Made by a program: the position numbers and the translations under genes
Shown: positions 36,784-45,303 of the stretch, in pieces
How the letters are laid out: the number at the start of each line of letters is the position of its first letter
How positions within the stretch are numbered: the first letter of the stretch is position 1
Notes under the pieces: model-generated
The model's input: only the letters and a program-made list of their open reading frames with translations
Database searches by the model: none
What the model was told of the DNA's origin: nothing
Origin: Oligoflexia bacterium
GTDB lineage: Bacteria; Bdellovibrionota_G; JANQFH01
NCBI GenBank assembly: GCA_028277945.1
Contig: JANQFH010000066.1
Location: 1 to 64,000 of the forward strand
Direction: 5' to 3'
DNA: 64,000 nt

Positions 36784-37377
36784 ATGTCACTTACGCCAAA
36801 ACAAAGTCAAGTATTTAATTTTATTGATAATTTTATCGAAAGAGAAGGTTTTGCGCCTACCCAGCGACAGATTGCCGACCATTTTGGCTTCCGCTCGCTT
36901 GGTACGGTGCAAGACTATTTAGGACGACTTGAGCAACAGGGTTACCTAACCCGAGTTTGGAACGGTAAACGATCGTTGAAAATCAAGCCAGCAAAACGAC
37001 GTGTACCCCTGCGGGGACGGCTACGGACAGGTCAGCCACTTGAGCGGCTGACGCATCCATCAACAATAGAGGTGCCGTCATCCATGAACCGAGAGAGTAG
37101 CGGATTCTTTGCGCTTGAGGTGGCTGATGAAACCCTGCGTGAAGAGGGAATTTGCAAGGGAGACTATATGGTCGTGCGCGAACAGCAGATCGCTCAAAAT
37201 GGCGATAGGGTGATTGCCTGCATCGATGATGCTATCTTAGTTAGACGTCACTTCCAGCATGGCCGGCGTATCGAATTGCGCCCTACCAATTCTACACAGA
37301 CACCAATTTTTATCGGTACGGCCCAGCACATCAACATACTCGGCGTCTTGTATGGCGTCATCCGTTATCTACAATAG
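36784..37377 (+). CDS. LexA-like repressor lacking the self-cleavage residues
   Basis: Residues 1-66 align with the LexA winged helix (FIDNFIEREGFAPTQRQIADHFGFRSLGTVQDYLGRLE), and 74-197 with the S24 dimerisation/protease domain (VPLRGRLRTGQPLE, GDRVIACIDDAILVRRH, GVLYGVIR). Against E. coli LexA, the Ala84-Gly85 cleavage site becomes Thr82-Gly83, the nucleophile Ser119 becomes Thr117 (EVADETLRE) and the general base Lys156 becomes Arg154 (ILVRRHF). Autocleavage should therefore be lost. It would act as a non-SOS repressor, or be inactivated by another route. No recA lies in the window; a true LexA may exist elsewhere. It abuts the convergent pilin gene with no gap. Confidence 0.86.
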   Translation: MSLTPKQSQVFNFIDNFIEREGFAPTQRQIADHFGFRSLGTVQDYLGRLEQQGYLTRVWNGKRSLKIKPAKRRVPLRGRLRTGQPLERLTHPSTIEVPSSMNRESSGFFALEVADETLREEGICKGDYMVVREQQIAQNGDRVIACIDDAILVRRHFQHGRRIELRPTNSTQTPIFIGTAQHINILGVLYGVIRYLQ

Positions 37378-38007
37378 CTATTGAAAGTGTCTCATGCTTA
37401 TGACGTTTTCGTATTGGTGTGTCAGCACCTCATTGGTAACAGGGTCTCTTGCGTCTGTTGCCACGGTTAACATCACACGTGCCATGCGAATATCTTTCAG
37501 TTGCTTAGGCGCAGTAATCTCTTGACCTCTTACCAGGAGATAGCTCAAGCGAAAATCGTAGACGTTAGTGATGTACGTCACATCCCCAGTTGACGTTGTA
37601 CGACGTATGGTATCCTTTCCTGGAATCGTTGGGTCTGTGTCGACGTATTCATAGGTTATGTCTTCATCGACATCATCAATATCACGATCGGCATTTAGAT
37701 CAGCAAAAATACGAATACGTTGAGACTCTGCAACACCAAAGGGAATGGGCACACCCATATCGTAGCCATGTACTCCTACAGGATTGGCGCCAGCACGTCG
37801 GATATCGCGTCCAATGACAAAAAACCCAATCGACCCGACAGTTTCTTTGTCGGCAGCAAGGCGCTGCGGCCCTACCGTGTCCTGCATGCGGCGATACAGA
37901 AATACCATGGTTGACATCATCATGGTTGCCATAACTAGAGCTACCAGGATTTCTGTTAAGGAAATGCCTTGATGGTTTGTTTGGCGTTGTTTTACAAGCA
38001 ACTTCAT
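37378..38007 (-). CDS. Minor type IV pilin, PilW-like
   Basis: The prepilin site is HQG/ISLTEILVALVMATMMM: Gly(-1), then a hydrophobic N-terminus with Glu at +5. PilD would cleave and methylate it, and the helix would enter the inner membrane. The C-terminal domain (DIRRAGANPVGVHGYDMG, TYITNVYDFRLSYLL) resembles PilW-type minor pilins that prime pilus assembly. No other pil genes are in the window; it is a lone copy with its own 250-bp upstream region. Confidence 0.8.
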   Translation of the reverse strand: MKLLVKQRQTNHQGISLTEILVALVMATMMMSTMVFLYRRMQDTVGPQRLAADKETVGSIGFFVIGRDIRRAGANPVGVHGYDMGVPIPFGVAESQRIRIFADLNADRDIDDVDEDITYEYVDTDPTIPGKDTIRRTTSTGDVTYITNVYDFRLSYLLVRGQEITAPKQLKDIRMARVMLTVATDARDPVTNEVLTHQYENVISMRHFQ

Positions 38008-38209
38008 GGTTAGACCGTTCCGTTGAAATTGCCGAGAGGTGCAGGTTCGCTATCTCTTCTAAAGATACTACTGGATCACGAAGATAGCTAGCTTCTGAGT
38101 TAACAAACATCGGACGGGTTCACGGGATGACAAAGGTAGAGATTATCGCCGCTTGCCATCGTAGTCAGCTCTACCCGTTAATTTTAACCCGTGCTTCAGA
38201 TTGAGATGA

Positions 38210-38251
38210 CAACGCCCACCGGCTTCGACATCAAGAAAACGGTGGGCGTTG
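38210..38251 (-). terminator. Strong hairpin just after the histone gene
   Basis: CAACGCCCACCG (38210-38221) and CGGTGGGCGTTG (38240-38251) are perfect 12-bp inverted arms with an 18-nt loop. The hairpin starts 8 nt past the histone stop codon on the minus strand. No T-run follows, so it may protect the mRNA 3' end or serve a Rho-type terminator rather than be a classical intrinsic one. Confidence 0.5.
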
Positions 38252-38258
38252 CAGATAC

Positions 38259-38507
38259 TTACATGCTGATAAAGTCGTGAGCGCGTACGGTCTTACGGCC
38301 GTTGGCTTTAGCACGGCTCGCGGATTGGTCCACTAACCAGTGTAGCCACATGTTGAGTCCGCTGATAGCATCACCGCCCGTGTTACAGCCGCGCTTTTTG
38401 AGTAGCGCCTTCACTTTGGAACCGACTACCAGCACTTCGCCAGTTTTCTTCGAACCACGAGTTGTTTTTCTCCTTGCTGCTGTCTTCTTTTTTGCCTTTC
38501 TTGCCAT
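38259..38507 (-). CDS. Bacterial histone-fold protein with Lys/Arg-rich N-terminal tail
   Basis: ATG at 38507 follows GGAGGAG; the longer frame to 38639 adds 44 residues without support. The 82-residue product has a basic tail (residues 1-22, Lys/Arg/Thr/Ala-rich: ARKAKKKTAARRKTTRG) and a compact helical core. Its VLVVGSKVKALLKKRGCNTG, GDAISGLN and RAKANGRKTVRAHDFI correspond to the alpha1, alpha2 and RTVxxHD(F/L) end of Bdellovibrio Bd0055-type bacterial histones. It should form dimers that coat or bend DNA. The unstructured tail is like that of H1/AlgP proteins rather than the tail-less Bdellovibrio protein. It is monocistronic with a strong 3' hairpin, consistent with high expression. Confidence 0.85.
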   Translation of the reverse strand: MARKAKKKTAARRKTTRGSKKTGEVLVVGSKVKALLKKRGCNTGGDAISGLNMWLHWLVDQSASRAKANGRKTVRAHDFISM

Positions 38508-38653
38508 GACTCCTCCATGGAAATATTTAGGGTTTAAAGTAATTTTCTTCGCCAATGGCGGTCGCAATATAGCAAGATTGCTGAGTAAAGGAAACAGTTC
38601 TTGCCAGCCATGACGGGGTATACAGAGAGGAAAAGACACTCTAAGATGAGCAG

Positions 38654-40846
38654 ATGACGGCGGAGCACCGCTTCGGCACCTTTAAGGGTGTCTACATTCC
38701 CAGTGTCCTGACGATCTTAGGCGTCATCATGTACCTGCGGCTTGGCTGGGTAGTTGGTAATGTCGGGCTCATTGGCAGTATCCTTATTATTACGCTCGCT
38801 TCCGCCATCACCTTTGTCACTGGTCTCTCCATTGCAGCCACGGCTACCAACATGCAGGTTCGTGGCGGCGGTGCCTATTATATGATTTCCCGCTCATTTG
38901 GTGTGGAGACCGGGGCTGCTATAGGCCTGCCACTCTACCTGGCGCAAGCGATTGGGGTCTCATTCTATATCGCCGGTTTTGCCGAATCCGTGCACTCGCT
39001 ACTGCCTGGGGTGCCAACACCCTGGATTGGTGTGGTCAGCCTCTGTGGTTTGGGAATTTTAGCCTATATTTCCGCAAACCTGGCGCTGAAGACGCAACTG
39101 CTCATCTTTGTCGTTATTCTCAGCTCACTGGTCTCGTTCTTCCTAGGATCGGCGCCACAGCCTGATCCTATGGTAAGCCCAACAGGGTTACCGAGAGAGT
39201 CTTTCTGGGTGGTTTTTGCTGTCTTCTTTCCAGCGGTGACCGGCATTGAGGCCGGCATCTCCATGTCTGGCGATCTCAAAAACCCAGCTCGCTCGCTACC
39301 GTTGGGGACGATTCTTGCGGTGATCAGTGGCTATGGCGTGTATATCGCCATTGCAATTTTTCTCTACGTTGTGGTTCCCCAAAACCTATTGCTTGAAGAC
39401 AGTATGATCATGCGCCGGGTGGCTGTCATTGGCGAGCTCATCTTACTAGGTGTTTGGGGAGCATCGCTTTCCAGTGCGTTAGGAGCGCTCTTGGGAGCGC
39501 CGCGCACCCTGCAGGCGCTTGCGCGGGATCATGTGGTGCCGAATTTTTTCGGCAAGGGTCATGGTGCCAGCGATATGCCACGTCTAGCGACAATGCTATC
39601 ATTTTTGATCGCCTTGACCGGGATTATCCTTGGTGATCTCAATGCCATCGCCGCGATTCTGTCGATGTTCTTTCTTACCAGCTACGGTTTTCTCAATCTT
39701 GCTGCAGGCATAGAAGGCTTGATCGGCAACCCATCGTGGCGTCCGAAATTCCGCACACCATGGCCTCTCTCTTTACTAGGAGCGCTCTCCTGTCTTCTAG
39801 TCATGCTGATGATCAATGCCGGCGCGACCATCATCGCCACTATCTTTGTGGTTGGCGTATTTCTTATCATGAGGAAACGGCGGTTGAACGTCGGCTGGTC
39901 TGATATGCGCCGTAGCATGCTCATGGCGCTGGCACGCTACTCCATCTATCAATTATCTCAGGCGGAGTCTGATCCAAGATCGTGGCAGCCTAATATTTTG
40001 GTACTCAGTGGTTCACCGAAAACAAGATGGTATCTGATTGAACTTGCCGACGCCATGACCCATGGCAAGGGTTTTTTAACCGTAGCAACGATTTTGACCG
40101 AAGATGATGTTGATGTGGATAGAAGAATGCAAATGCAAAAGTCGATCAGGGACTTTCTCAAAAAGCGTGCCGTACCAGCGCTGGTTGAAGTAGAGGTGTC
40201 CGCTACAAAGATCGAAGGTATGCAACATCTGGTCAACAACTACGGCCTTGGGCCAATTGCGCCCAATACCGTTATTCTAGGAGAGACAGAACAACAGGAG
40301 AACTATACCGACTATGTCAAACTGCTGATGACGATCTACCGTGCCAAGAAAAATCTTATCATTGTACGCGAGGGGTTTGAACCGGCAGCGCAGCAGGAGG
40401 CGAGCATCCATCGTCGCGATGGCAACATTGATATCTGGTGGGGCCGACAACGCCAGAATGCCGGCCTGATGTTGGCTGTTGCCTATATGGTGCAGACGAG
40501 TTCCGAGTGGCAGGGTGCCGAGCTAACCTTAAATACCACCGTAGCCGTAGAAGATGAGCGTGACAATGCTACTCGCTATCTAAACGACTACATTGCCAAA
40601 GGCCGGGTGCCAGCAAAGGTCAACGTCGTCGTTTCAAAAGAAGATGAAGACATCTTTCATACTATTCGTGCGCATTCAAGTGATGCCTCGCTGCTGTTCA
40701 TAGGGATGCGGCCTCCAGAGGAAGAGGAGTCTGTAGACGATTACTGTCGTTATTACCAAAGTATTCTGGCGCGCACCCAAGAGATGCCGCTAACAGCCAT
40801 AGTGGTGGTAGCAGAGGACATCAAGTTTAACGAGATTTTTGTCTAG
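38654..40846 (+). CDS. SLC12-type cation-chloride cotransporter (APC superfamily)
   Basis: The first ~440 residues have 12 hydrophobic helices. GTFKGVYIPSVLTILGVIMYLRLGWVVG is the SLC12 (NKCC/KCC) TM1 signature, and FAVFFPAVTGIEAGISMSGDLKNPARSLP the TM6 region. The last ~270 residues form a soluble domain (NILVLSGSPKTRWYLIELADAM, SDASLLFIGMRPPE) like the cytosolic SLC12 C-terminus. It probably couples Cl- with Na+ or K+ for osmotic or volume control. The ATG 38654 has no strong SD. Downstream lies a fold-back element. Confidence 0.87.
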   Translation: MTAEHRFGTFKGVYIPSVLTILGVIMYLRLGWVVGNVGLIGSILIITLASAITFVTGLSIAATATNMQVRGGGAYYMISRSFGVETGAAIGLPLYLAQAIGVSFYIAGFAESVHSLLPGVPTPWIGVVSLCGLGILAYISANLALKTQLLIFVVILSSLVSFFLGSAPQPDPMVSPTGLPRESFWVVFAVFFPAVTGIEAGISMSGDLKNPARSLPLGTILAVISGYGVYIAIAIFLYVVVPQNLLLEDSMIMRRVAVIGELILLGVWGASLSSALGALLGAPRTLQALARDHVVPNFFGKGHGASDMPRLATMLSFLIALTGIILGDLNAIAAILSMFFLTSYGFLNLAAGIEGLIGNPSWRPKFRTPWPLSLLGALSCLLVMLMINAGATIIATIFVVGVFLIMRKRRLNVGWSDMRRSMLMALARYSIYQLSQAESDPRSWQPNILVLSGSPKTRWYLIELADAMTHGKGFLTVATILTEDDVDVDRRMQMQKSIRDFLKKRAVPALVEVEVSATKIEGMQHLVNNYGLGPIAPNTVILGETEQQENYTDYVKLLMTIYRAKKNLIIVREGFEPAAQQEASIHRRDGNIDIWWGRQRQNAGLMLAVAYMVQTSSEWQGAELTLNTTVAVEDERDNATRYLNDYIAKGRVPAKVNVVVSKEDEDIFHTIRAHSSDASLLFIGMRPPEEEESVDDYCRYYQSILARTQEMPLTAIVVVAEDIKFNEIFV

Positions 40847-40882
40847 CTTTTGCACAATAGTTTTGTCTTGCTATTCACGTCT

Positions 40883-40979
40883 GCGTTAGTGATGGTGTGA
40901 CAACCTTCGAGAAATGGCTCGTCGGCCTCCGGCCTCCTGCGCTTTATTTTCTCTCAGGTTGCCTCACCATCACTATAGC
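40883..40979. repeat. Fold-back element: ~23-33 bp imperfect terminal inverted repeats
   Basis: The segment starting at 40883 (GCGTTAGTGATGGTGTGACAACC) and the end at 40957-40979 are inverted copies, 19 of 23 positions matching; an 11-bp core TAGTGATGGTG / CACCATCACTA (40887-40897 and 40965-40975) is exact. Pairing continues inward through GAGAAA / TTTTCTC. The loop contains CGGCCTCCGGCCTCC. With ~97 bp and no ORF it looks like a MITE-type or other palindromic repeat. Confidence 0.55.
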
Positions 40980-41080
40980 GGAACGCACAACAACACCCGA
41001 AAATCATTTTAAATACTGACACACCAAATAGAGGAGACGTTAGAAGAAAAAAGTGTCTATAAAAATTCTTGTGTAGTGCA

Positions 41081-41860
41081 TTACTTGCTGAGGCGGCGGG
41101 TGGGGCCGAAGCTTTCGGTACGCAGCTGATCTTTGGGTATACCAAGTTGCAAAAAACCTTGCTTGAACGCATCGATCATCGGCCTTGGGCCGCAGATGTG
41201 TATGCGGCAGGAGTTGACAGTGGGCACGCTCTTGACGGTCTCTTCAACACTCAAGCGGCCACGTCTACCTTGCCAGGAAGAGCCAGGTTCCCGTGTCAGT
41301 GTCGTGAGCAGGTGAAGCCCCTCATGCTCTTTGTCAAGCGTCTCAAGCTCTTGTTGGTAGAGGTATTCGGATACATTGCGAAAGGAGCAGAAGAGATAGA
41401 TGGCTCCCTGCCAATCCATAGCGGTCAGATGCCGTGTAATGCCCATCAGCGGTGAGACTCCCACGCCTCCGCCAATAAGGACAATAGATTCAGCTTCGCT
41501 GCCGGTGAAGGTAAAGAATCCATAGGGTGCGGTGACAGGCCAGAGATCACCTACTCTTGTTTGGCCGAAGGCAAAGTGTGATAGAATGCCTCCCTCCTCC
41601 AACTTCATGGTTATGTCGACATGGTCTTTTTGCAGTGGCGACGAAGCAAGCGAAAAGGACCGTCTTACAGATTTGCCGTCCACCTGCACAGTAAGCGTAA
41701 GAAACTGCCCAGGTAGAAAGGTAAAGGGCAGCTCTTTATTTTGTGGATGTACCAAGCGAAAGGTTTTTACCGTAGGTGTTTCATCGACGATGTGGTCAAC
41801 TCGTAATTTACCACTCCAACGTTGCACAGGTTTGGAATTTTCATGTTTTAGCATCGACAT
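41081..41860 (-). CDS. Ferredoxin-NAD(P)H reductase-type FAD oxidoreductase
   Basis: RRSFSLASSP is the FAD-binding RxYS-like motif, IGGGVGVSPLMGI the NAD(P) nucleotide-binding loop and HICGPRPMIDAF the C-terminal CGP motif of the FNR superfamily. No ferredoxin domain is attached, so it needs an external electron partner. It lies 73 bp after the DCC-LMF1 gene on the same strand. Possible roles include an oxygenase or desaturase reductase; the partner is not visible. Confidence 0.88.
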   Translation of the reverse strand: MSMLKHENSKPVQRWSGKLRVDHIVDETPTVKTFRLVHPQNKELPFTFLPGQFLTLTVQVDGKSVRRSFSLASSPLQKDHVDITMKLEEGGILSHFAFGQTRVGDLWPVTAPYGFFTFTGSEAESIVLIGGGVGVSPLMGITRHLTAMDWQGAIYLFCSFRNVSEYLYQQELETLDKEHEGLHLLTTLTREPGSSWQGRRGRLSVEETVKSVPTVNSCRIHICGPRPMIDAFKQGFLQLGIPKDQLRTESFGPTRRLSK

Positions 41861-41933
41861 ATTCCCATAGAGGTAACAGACAGGATTAAAAAAGGCAATT
41901 ATGACCAGCGGTCGTTTCTGCCATACTTGGGTT

Positions 41934-43790
41934 TTAATCTAGTGGTTTGGTTAGACTCAGTTTCGGACTGTACTCGCGTATAAAACGTCGTTGCCACCAC
42001 TGGCCGAGGCTGTAGCGCTCGGCAAATTCGCTAAAGTCATAGCGGTACAGCTGTGCCCGAATGAAGCGGGGTGGTTGATCAGCAAATGGGTTGTACTGCA
42101 GCAGTGCAAGCACTTCCTGTTCTCCTTTTAGCAAACGATAGAGAAAGTTTTGTATCCACGGCGCTGTAGAAAAGGAGCGCAGCGCTGCAAACCACATTTG
42201 CCAGTCAAGGCGTGGCTGATGTGGCGCTACAAAGGCAGGAGCACGCGTGATGTCACCTGGCTTCCATTTGAACTCATACGCCTGCCAGTTTTTGCCATCA
42301 TGGCTGCCCTCAACAATGATCTCATTGCGAACCGTGGTCATCACTGCAAAAAGGCCGTAGTTACCAACAAGATAAAACTGTCTACCGAGGCCCGCTAACT
42401 GGCGTAGGGACAGGGGTGGTTGGGCAGAGCGGTTCAGGGTCAGCCAGAATAGCGTGCTGCTGCTGATAAATAAAAACAGTGCCACAGCTGCATAAGCTGC
42501 TTGGCTTCCCCATCTCTTATTGCAGCTCTGGCTTGCTGATACCGCACTTTTTTGCCGTAGAGCGTGTGGTACCCATCGGTTTAGCTGGCCATCGTCTAGA
42601 AGAAAGAGACAGAGCGCTATGGTCAGCAGGTTAAAGAAACAGTAGTTGCCCGTGAGCAAGATAAGCAGCTGCAAAAGTAACAAGATGATGCAGCCGATGT
42701 AACGCAACCGTCTCGGCGCAAAGATTAGAAAAGGCATCACCAACTCCAAAAATAACACGGTAAAGGTGCTGACCGTATGAAATGAGGCTGGGGCGTGATG
42801 GAAATACCAGGAAACCACGTTTGGTAGTGGCTGCGTTTCATAGTGGTAACGTAAGGCTGTGAGTCCTTTCCACGTGGGATCCCCGCTTAATAGCTTGACC
42901 ATACCCGATGAAAACATCAGACGAAAGAGCAGCCACTTTGCCAGCCAGACAAAGAGCTTGGCTGGCGGCTGCGACGTATAAAAACCAGACAGCGCCTTGG
43001 CGGGCGTAAGAAAAATAGCGAGAAAACCCGCCTCGAGCAGAAGAATGTCCCACTGGTAACTTAGGAAGACATCGCCAGCCACGGTCAACGATAGATAAAG
43101 CAGCCAAGTTGCACCTGCCGCTACTCTTGGCAAAATATTGAAAAGCAGCAGCAGGGCAAAAAGTGTACCGCCAATACAAAAGAGATTCAGCGCAATATCG
43201 GTAGGGTTGAGCCACAGCAGCGTTGGTAGCTTCCACAAGGCACGGCTTCCCAGAGAGGCCTCGGCGGTTTTTAAGAGGTTTTGCAGTGGTAAAATACCAT
43301 TTTCACCAACAAGCCCAGTGATCTGAGTGCCTAGCGACACAAAGGCGATGAGATAGACGGCAGCGAGCAGACGCAAAAAGAGCCAGGTTGCTAGTTGATA
43401 GTTTGGTACTGTTGTCTCTCTGCCAACAAACCAACGTGTGAGTATGGAGAAAGCCCGCCGGTGTCTGGCAACAAAACCATAGAGTCTTTCGCTAAGCCAG
43501 GCAAAGCCAGGAAGTTTTTTGTAAGCACGAATCCACCAGCGATGATACTTCACCTTGGCGAGCGAACGAAAAACGGCTTCTGCTCCGCGATAGGTTTGGC
43601 CGTCGGCGTCCACAAAGTGAATGAGCCGGGCAAGCTCTTCTCTAGTGATGTGCGGATACTGCTCAGCGACCTCTTGATAGGGTAGGTACTTGACGGTCTC
43701 ACCAGTTAACCGTTGCCAACGCGCAACCCAGTGTTTGCAGAAGGTGCAATCACCGTCGTAGAGTAGCCTCGCCCGATTACTGTCTGACAC
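41934..43790 (-). CDS. DCC thiol-oxidoreductase / lipase maturation factor 1 fusion
   Basis: Residues 1-120 are a DUF393 (DCC) domain: LLYDGDCTFCKHW carries the D-x-x-C-x-x-C motif. The rest is a multi-pass membrane protein of the lipase maturation factor family (LLLEAGFLAIFLTPA, LLFRLMFSSGMVKLLSGDPTW, LRYHYETQPLPN), ending in a soluble ~150-residue domain containing FKWKPGDITRAPAFVAPHQPRLDWQMWF. In animals LMF1 helps fold lipases. Bacterial DCC-LMF fusions are known, with presumed redox-assisted folding at the membrane. No lipase gene is nearby. Confidence 0.88.
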   Translation of the reverse strand: MSDSNRARLLYDGDCTFCKHWVARWQRLTGETVKYLPYQEVAEQYPHITREELARLIHFVDADGQTYRGAEAVFRSLAKVKYHRWWIRAYKKLPGFAWLSERLYGFVARHRRAFSILTRWFVGRETTVPNYQLATWLFLRLLAAVYLIAFVSLGTQITGLVGENGILPLQNLLKTAEASLGSRALWKLPTLLWLNPTDIALNLFCIGGTLFALLLLFNILPRVAAGATWLLYLSLTVAGDVFLSYQWDILLLEAGFLAIFLTPAKALSGFYTSQPPAKLFVWLAKWLLFRLMFSSGMVKLLSGDPTWKGLTALRYHYETQPLPNVVSWYFHHAPASFHTVSTFTVLFLELVMPFLIFAPRRLRYIGCIILLLLQLLILLTGNYCFFNLLTIALCLFLLDDGQLNRWVPHALRQKSAVSASQSCNKRWGSQAAYAAVALFLFISSSTLFWLTLNRSAQPPLSLRQLAGLGRQFYLVGNYGLFAVMTTVRNEIIVEGSHDGKNWQAYEFKWKPGDITRAPAFVAPHQPRLDWQMWFAALRSFSTAPWIQNFLYRLLKGEQEVLALLQYNPFADQPPRFIRAQLYRYDFSEFAERYSLGQWWQRRFIREYSPKLSLTKPLD

Positions 43791-43837
43791 GACCTGATAG
43801 TAACCAATAATCCCGCTCAGAGCCAGAGGTCGAGAGC

Positions 43838-45241
43838 TTAGTTGGCAACCAGGGGATATCTTAAGCGGCGCCAGCGTGATTTGAGAATTTCTATAAAAAT
43901 CCTCACGATCCTGTTGATATTTGCAACCCGACTGCTACCAAATGCGCGCATAAAGGGTGTGATCCACACTCGTTCAAAGCCAAGACCTTGACAATAGAAT
44001 TCCTGTAGCATTTCAAAGGGAAGCACAAAGGTGTTTGCAGCAATGCGCTCTGGGTTTATCCGCGCATAGCGCTCACGTGGAAAAATATAGACGCCGTCCA
44101 ACTTTACTTTGAAGCCACCAAAGAGACGCAAGCAAAAGCGAAAACCATAAGAGAGCCATTGGCGTTTTAGCCCAGAAGGCGGTTTGTTGTAGTCGATGAC
44201 GATCACTTTCTTAGGTTGGATGCGAGGCAGTGCCGTGATGAGCGATTGCGCGCGTATTTGCCGGTCAGCCGGCAGATGTACGACATGCTCTTTGGTGGCG
44301 GCGTTGTAGCCGGTGCGCATGGCTGCTCCCATGCCAAGGTTTTGCTGATGGCGTAGCAGTTTCAGGTCGCCTTGATGGTGCTTTTGTGCGATTGCTGTAG
44401 TGGCATCGCTGCTGCCATCATCGACGACAATGATTTCGTAATTCGGTACGTAATGCTGACAGAAGGCGCGTGTCTCCGAGATTGCCTCTGCGATGGTTGC
44501 CGCTTCATTGTAAGCGAGCAGTACAATAGAGAGCGATGATTGAATCGGTTCAGTGAGGACAAAGTCTGCGGCTTCGTTGAGATCAACAGCCAGATAGGCT
44601 GCCCCTTCCTTTTCCATAGCGCGGTCATTTTCATGAGTACTGCGTAGGCCAATGGAGACAACCTTGCATCGTTCGTCTCTTGCAGCTGTTTTCTCAATAG
44701 ACCTCTGAGTTGAGGTTGCAGCACGAATATCATAGGGCTGATCGCCGATCATGAAGAGTCGTTTGGGAGGGTGCTCACAGGCGGCAAGTATTTTTAATAG
44801 CGGTTCTGCCGCTGGTTTCAGCGATGCAGCGGCTTCTCTTGCTTGGATGGAAAAAAACCGTTCCGTTCCAATATCCGTATGTTGCAGTGCCTTGACCACC
44901 GCGGCTCGGCTGTTGTTAGAGTAGAGGGCTAGCGGTATGCCCGCACACCGTTCTAGAAAGCTCTCCACGCCATCACACCGTGTTGCTGTTGTTGCCCGTT
45001 TTAGCTCGGCTGCATCGATGAGCTGCCAGGCGTGGGCTCTTAACCTCTGCGCAGCCTCCTGGTTCCTCTCAGCCAGCTCGGCACAGGCGGCCTCGACCTG
45101 TTTAAACAGCGGGATGAAGTTACGATCGACACCGACCTTAAGAAACTCATCACGAATTCGCTGCCGCAGCTCTGGTCTGTTGAGGTTGAGGCGCAAAAGC
45201 GTGCTATCCATATCGACAACGATGACTTTTTCTCCAGTCAT
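43838..45241 (-). CDS. HAD-like phosphatase / GT2 glycosyltransferase fusion
   Basis: Residues 1-215 form a HAD hydrolase: VVDMDSTL (nucleophile motif I), LALYSNNSR (motif II) and MIGDQPYDIRAA (motif IV). Residues ~235-467 are a GT2 glycosyltransferase: LSIVLLAYNEAATI, IIVVDDGSSDATT and NLGMGAAMRTGYNAA, as in dolichol-phosphate-mannose synthase-like enzymes. The canonical DxD region is less clear (LPADRQI), and the tail is Arg-rich without obvious TM helices. Substrates unknown. The fusion suggests sugar transfer and dephosphorylation in one pathway. It lies 47 bp before the LMF1 gene. Confidence 0.85.
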   Translation of the reverse strand: MTGEKVIVVDMDSTLLRLNLNRPELRQRIRDEFLKVGVDRNFIPLFKQVEAACAELAERNQEAAQRLRAHAWQLIDAAELKRATTATRCDGVESFLERCAGIPLALYSNNSRAAVVKALQHTDIGTERFFSIQAREAAASLKPAAEPLLKILAACEHPPKRLFMIGDQPYDIRAATSTQRSIEKTAARDERCKVVSIGLRSTHENDRAMEKEGAAYLAVDLNEAADFVLTEPIQSSLSIVLLAYNEAATIAEAISETRAFCQHYVPNYEIIVVDDGSSDATTAIAQKHHQGDLKLLRHQQNLGMGAAMRTGYNAATKEHVVHLPADRQIRAQSLITALPRIQPKKVIVIDYNKPPSGLKRQWLSYGFRFCLRLFGGFKVKLDGVYIFPRERYARINPERIAANTFVLPFEMLQEFYCQGLGFERVWITPFMRAFGSSRVANINRIVRIFIEILKSRWRRLRYPLVAN

Positions 45242-45303
45242 GATACCTCTTTGCTGTTGATACCTGAGAAGGGTGCAAGGATCAAAGTTAAGCGCATAGC
45301 TTT

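Noticed and set aside
38508-38639. 44-residue N-terminal extension of the histone gene
   Set aside because: GGAGGAG lies directly before the ATG at 38507, and the added residues have no histone character.
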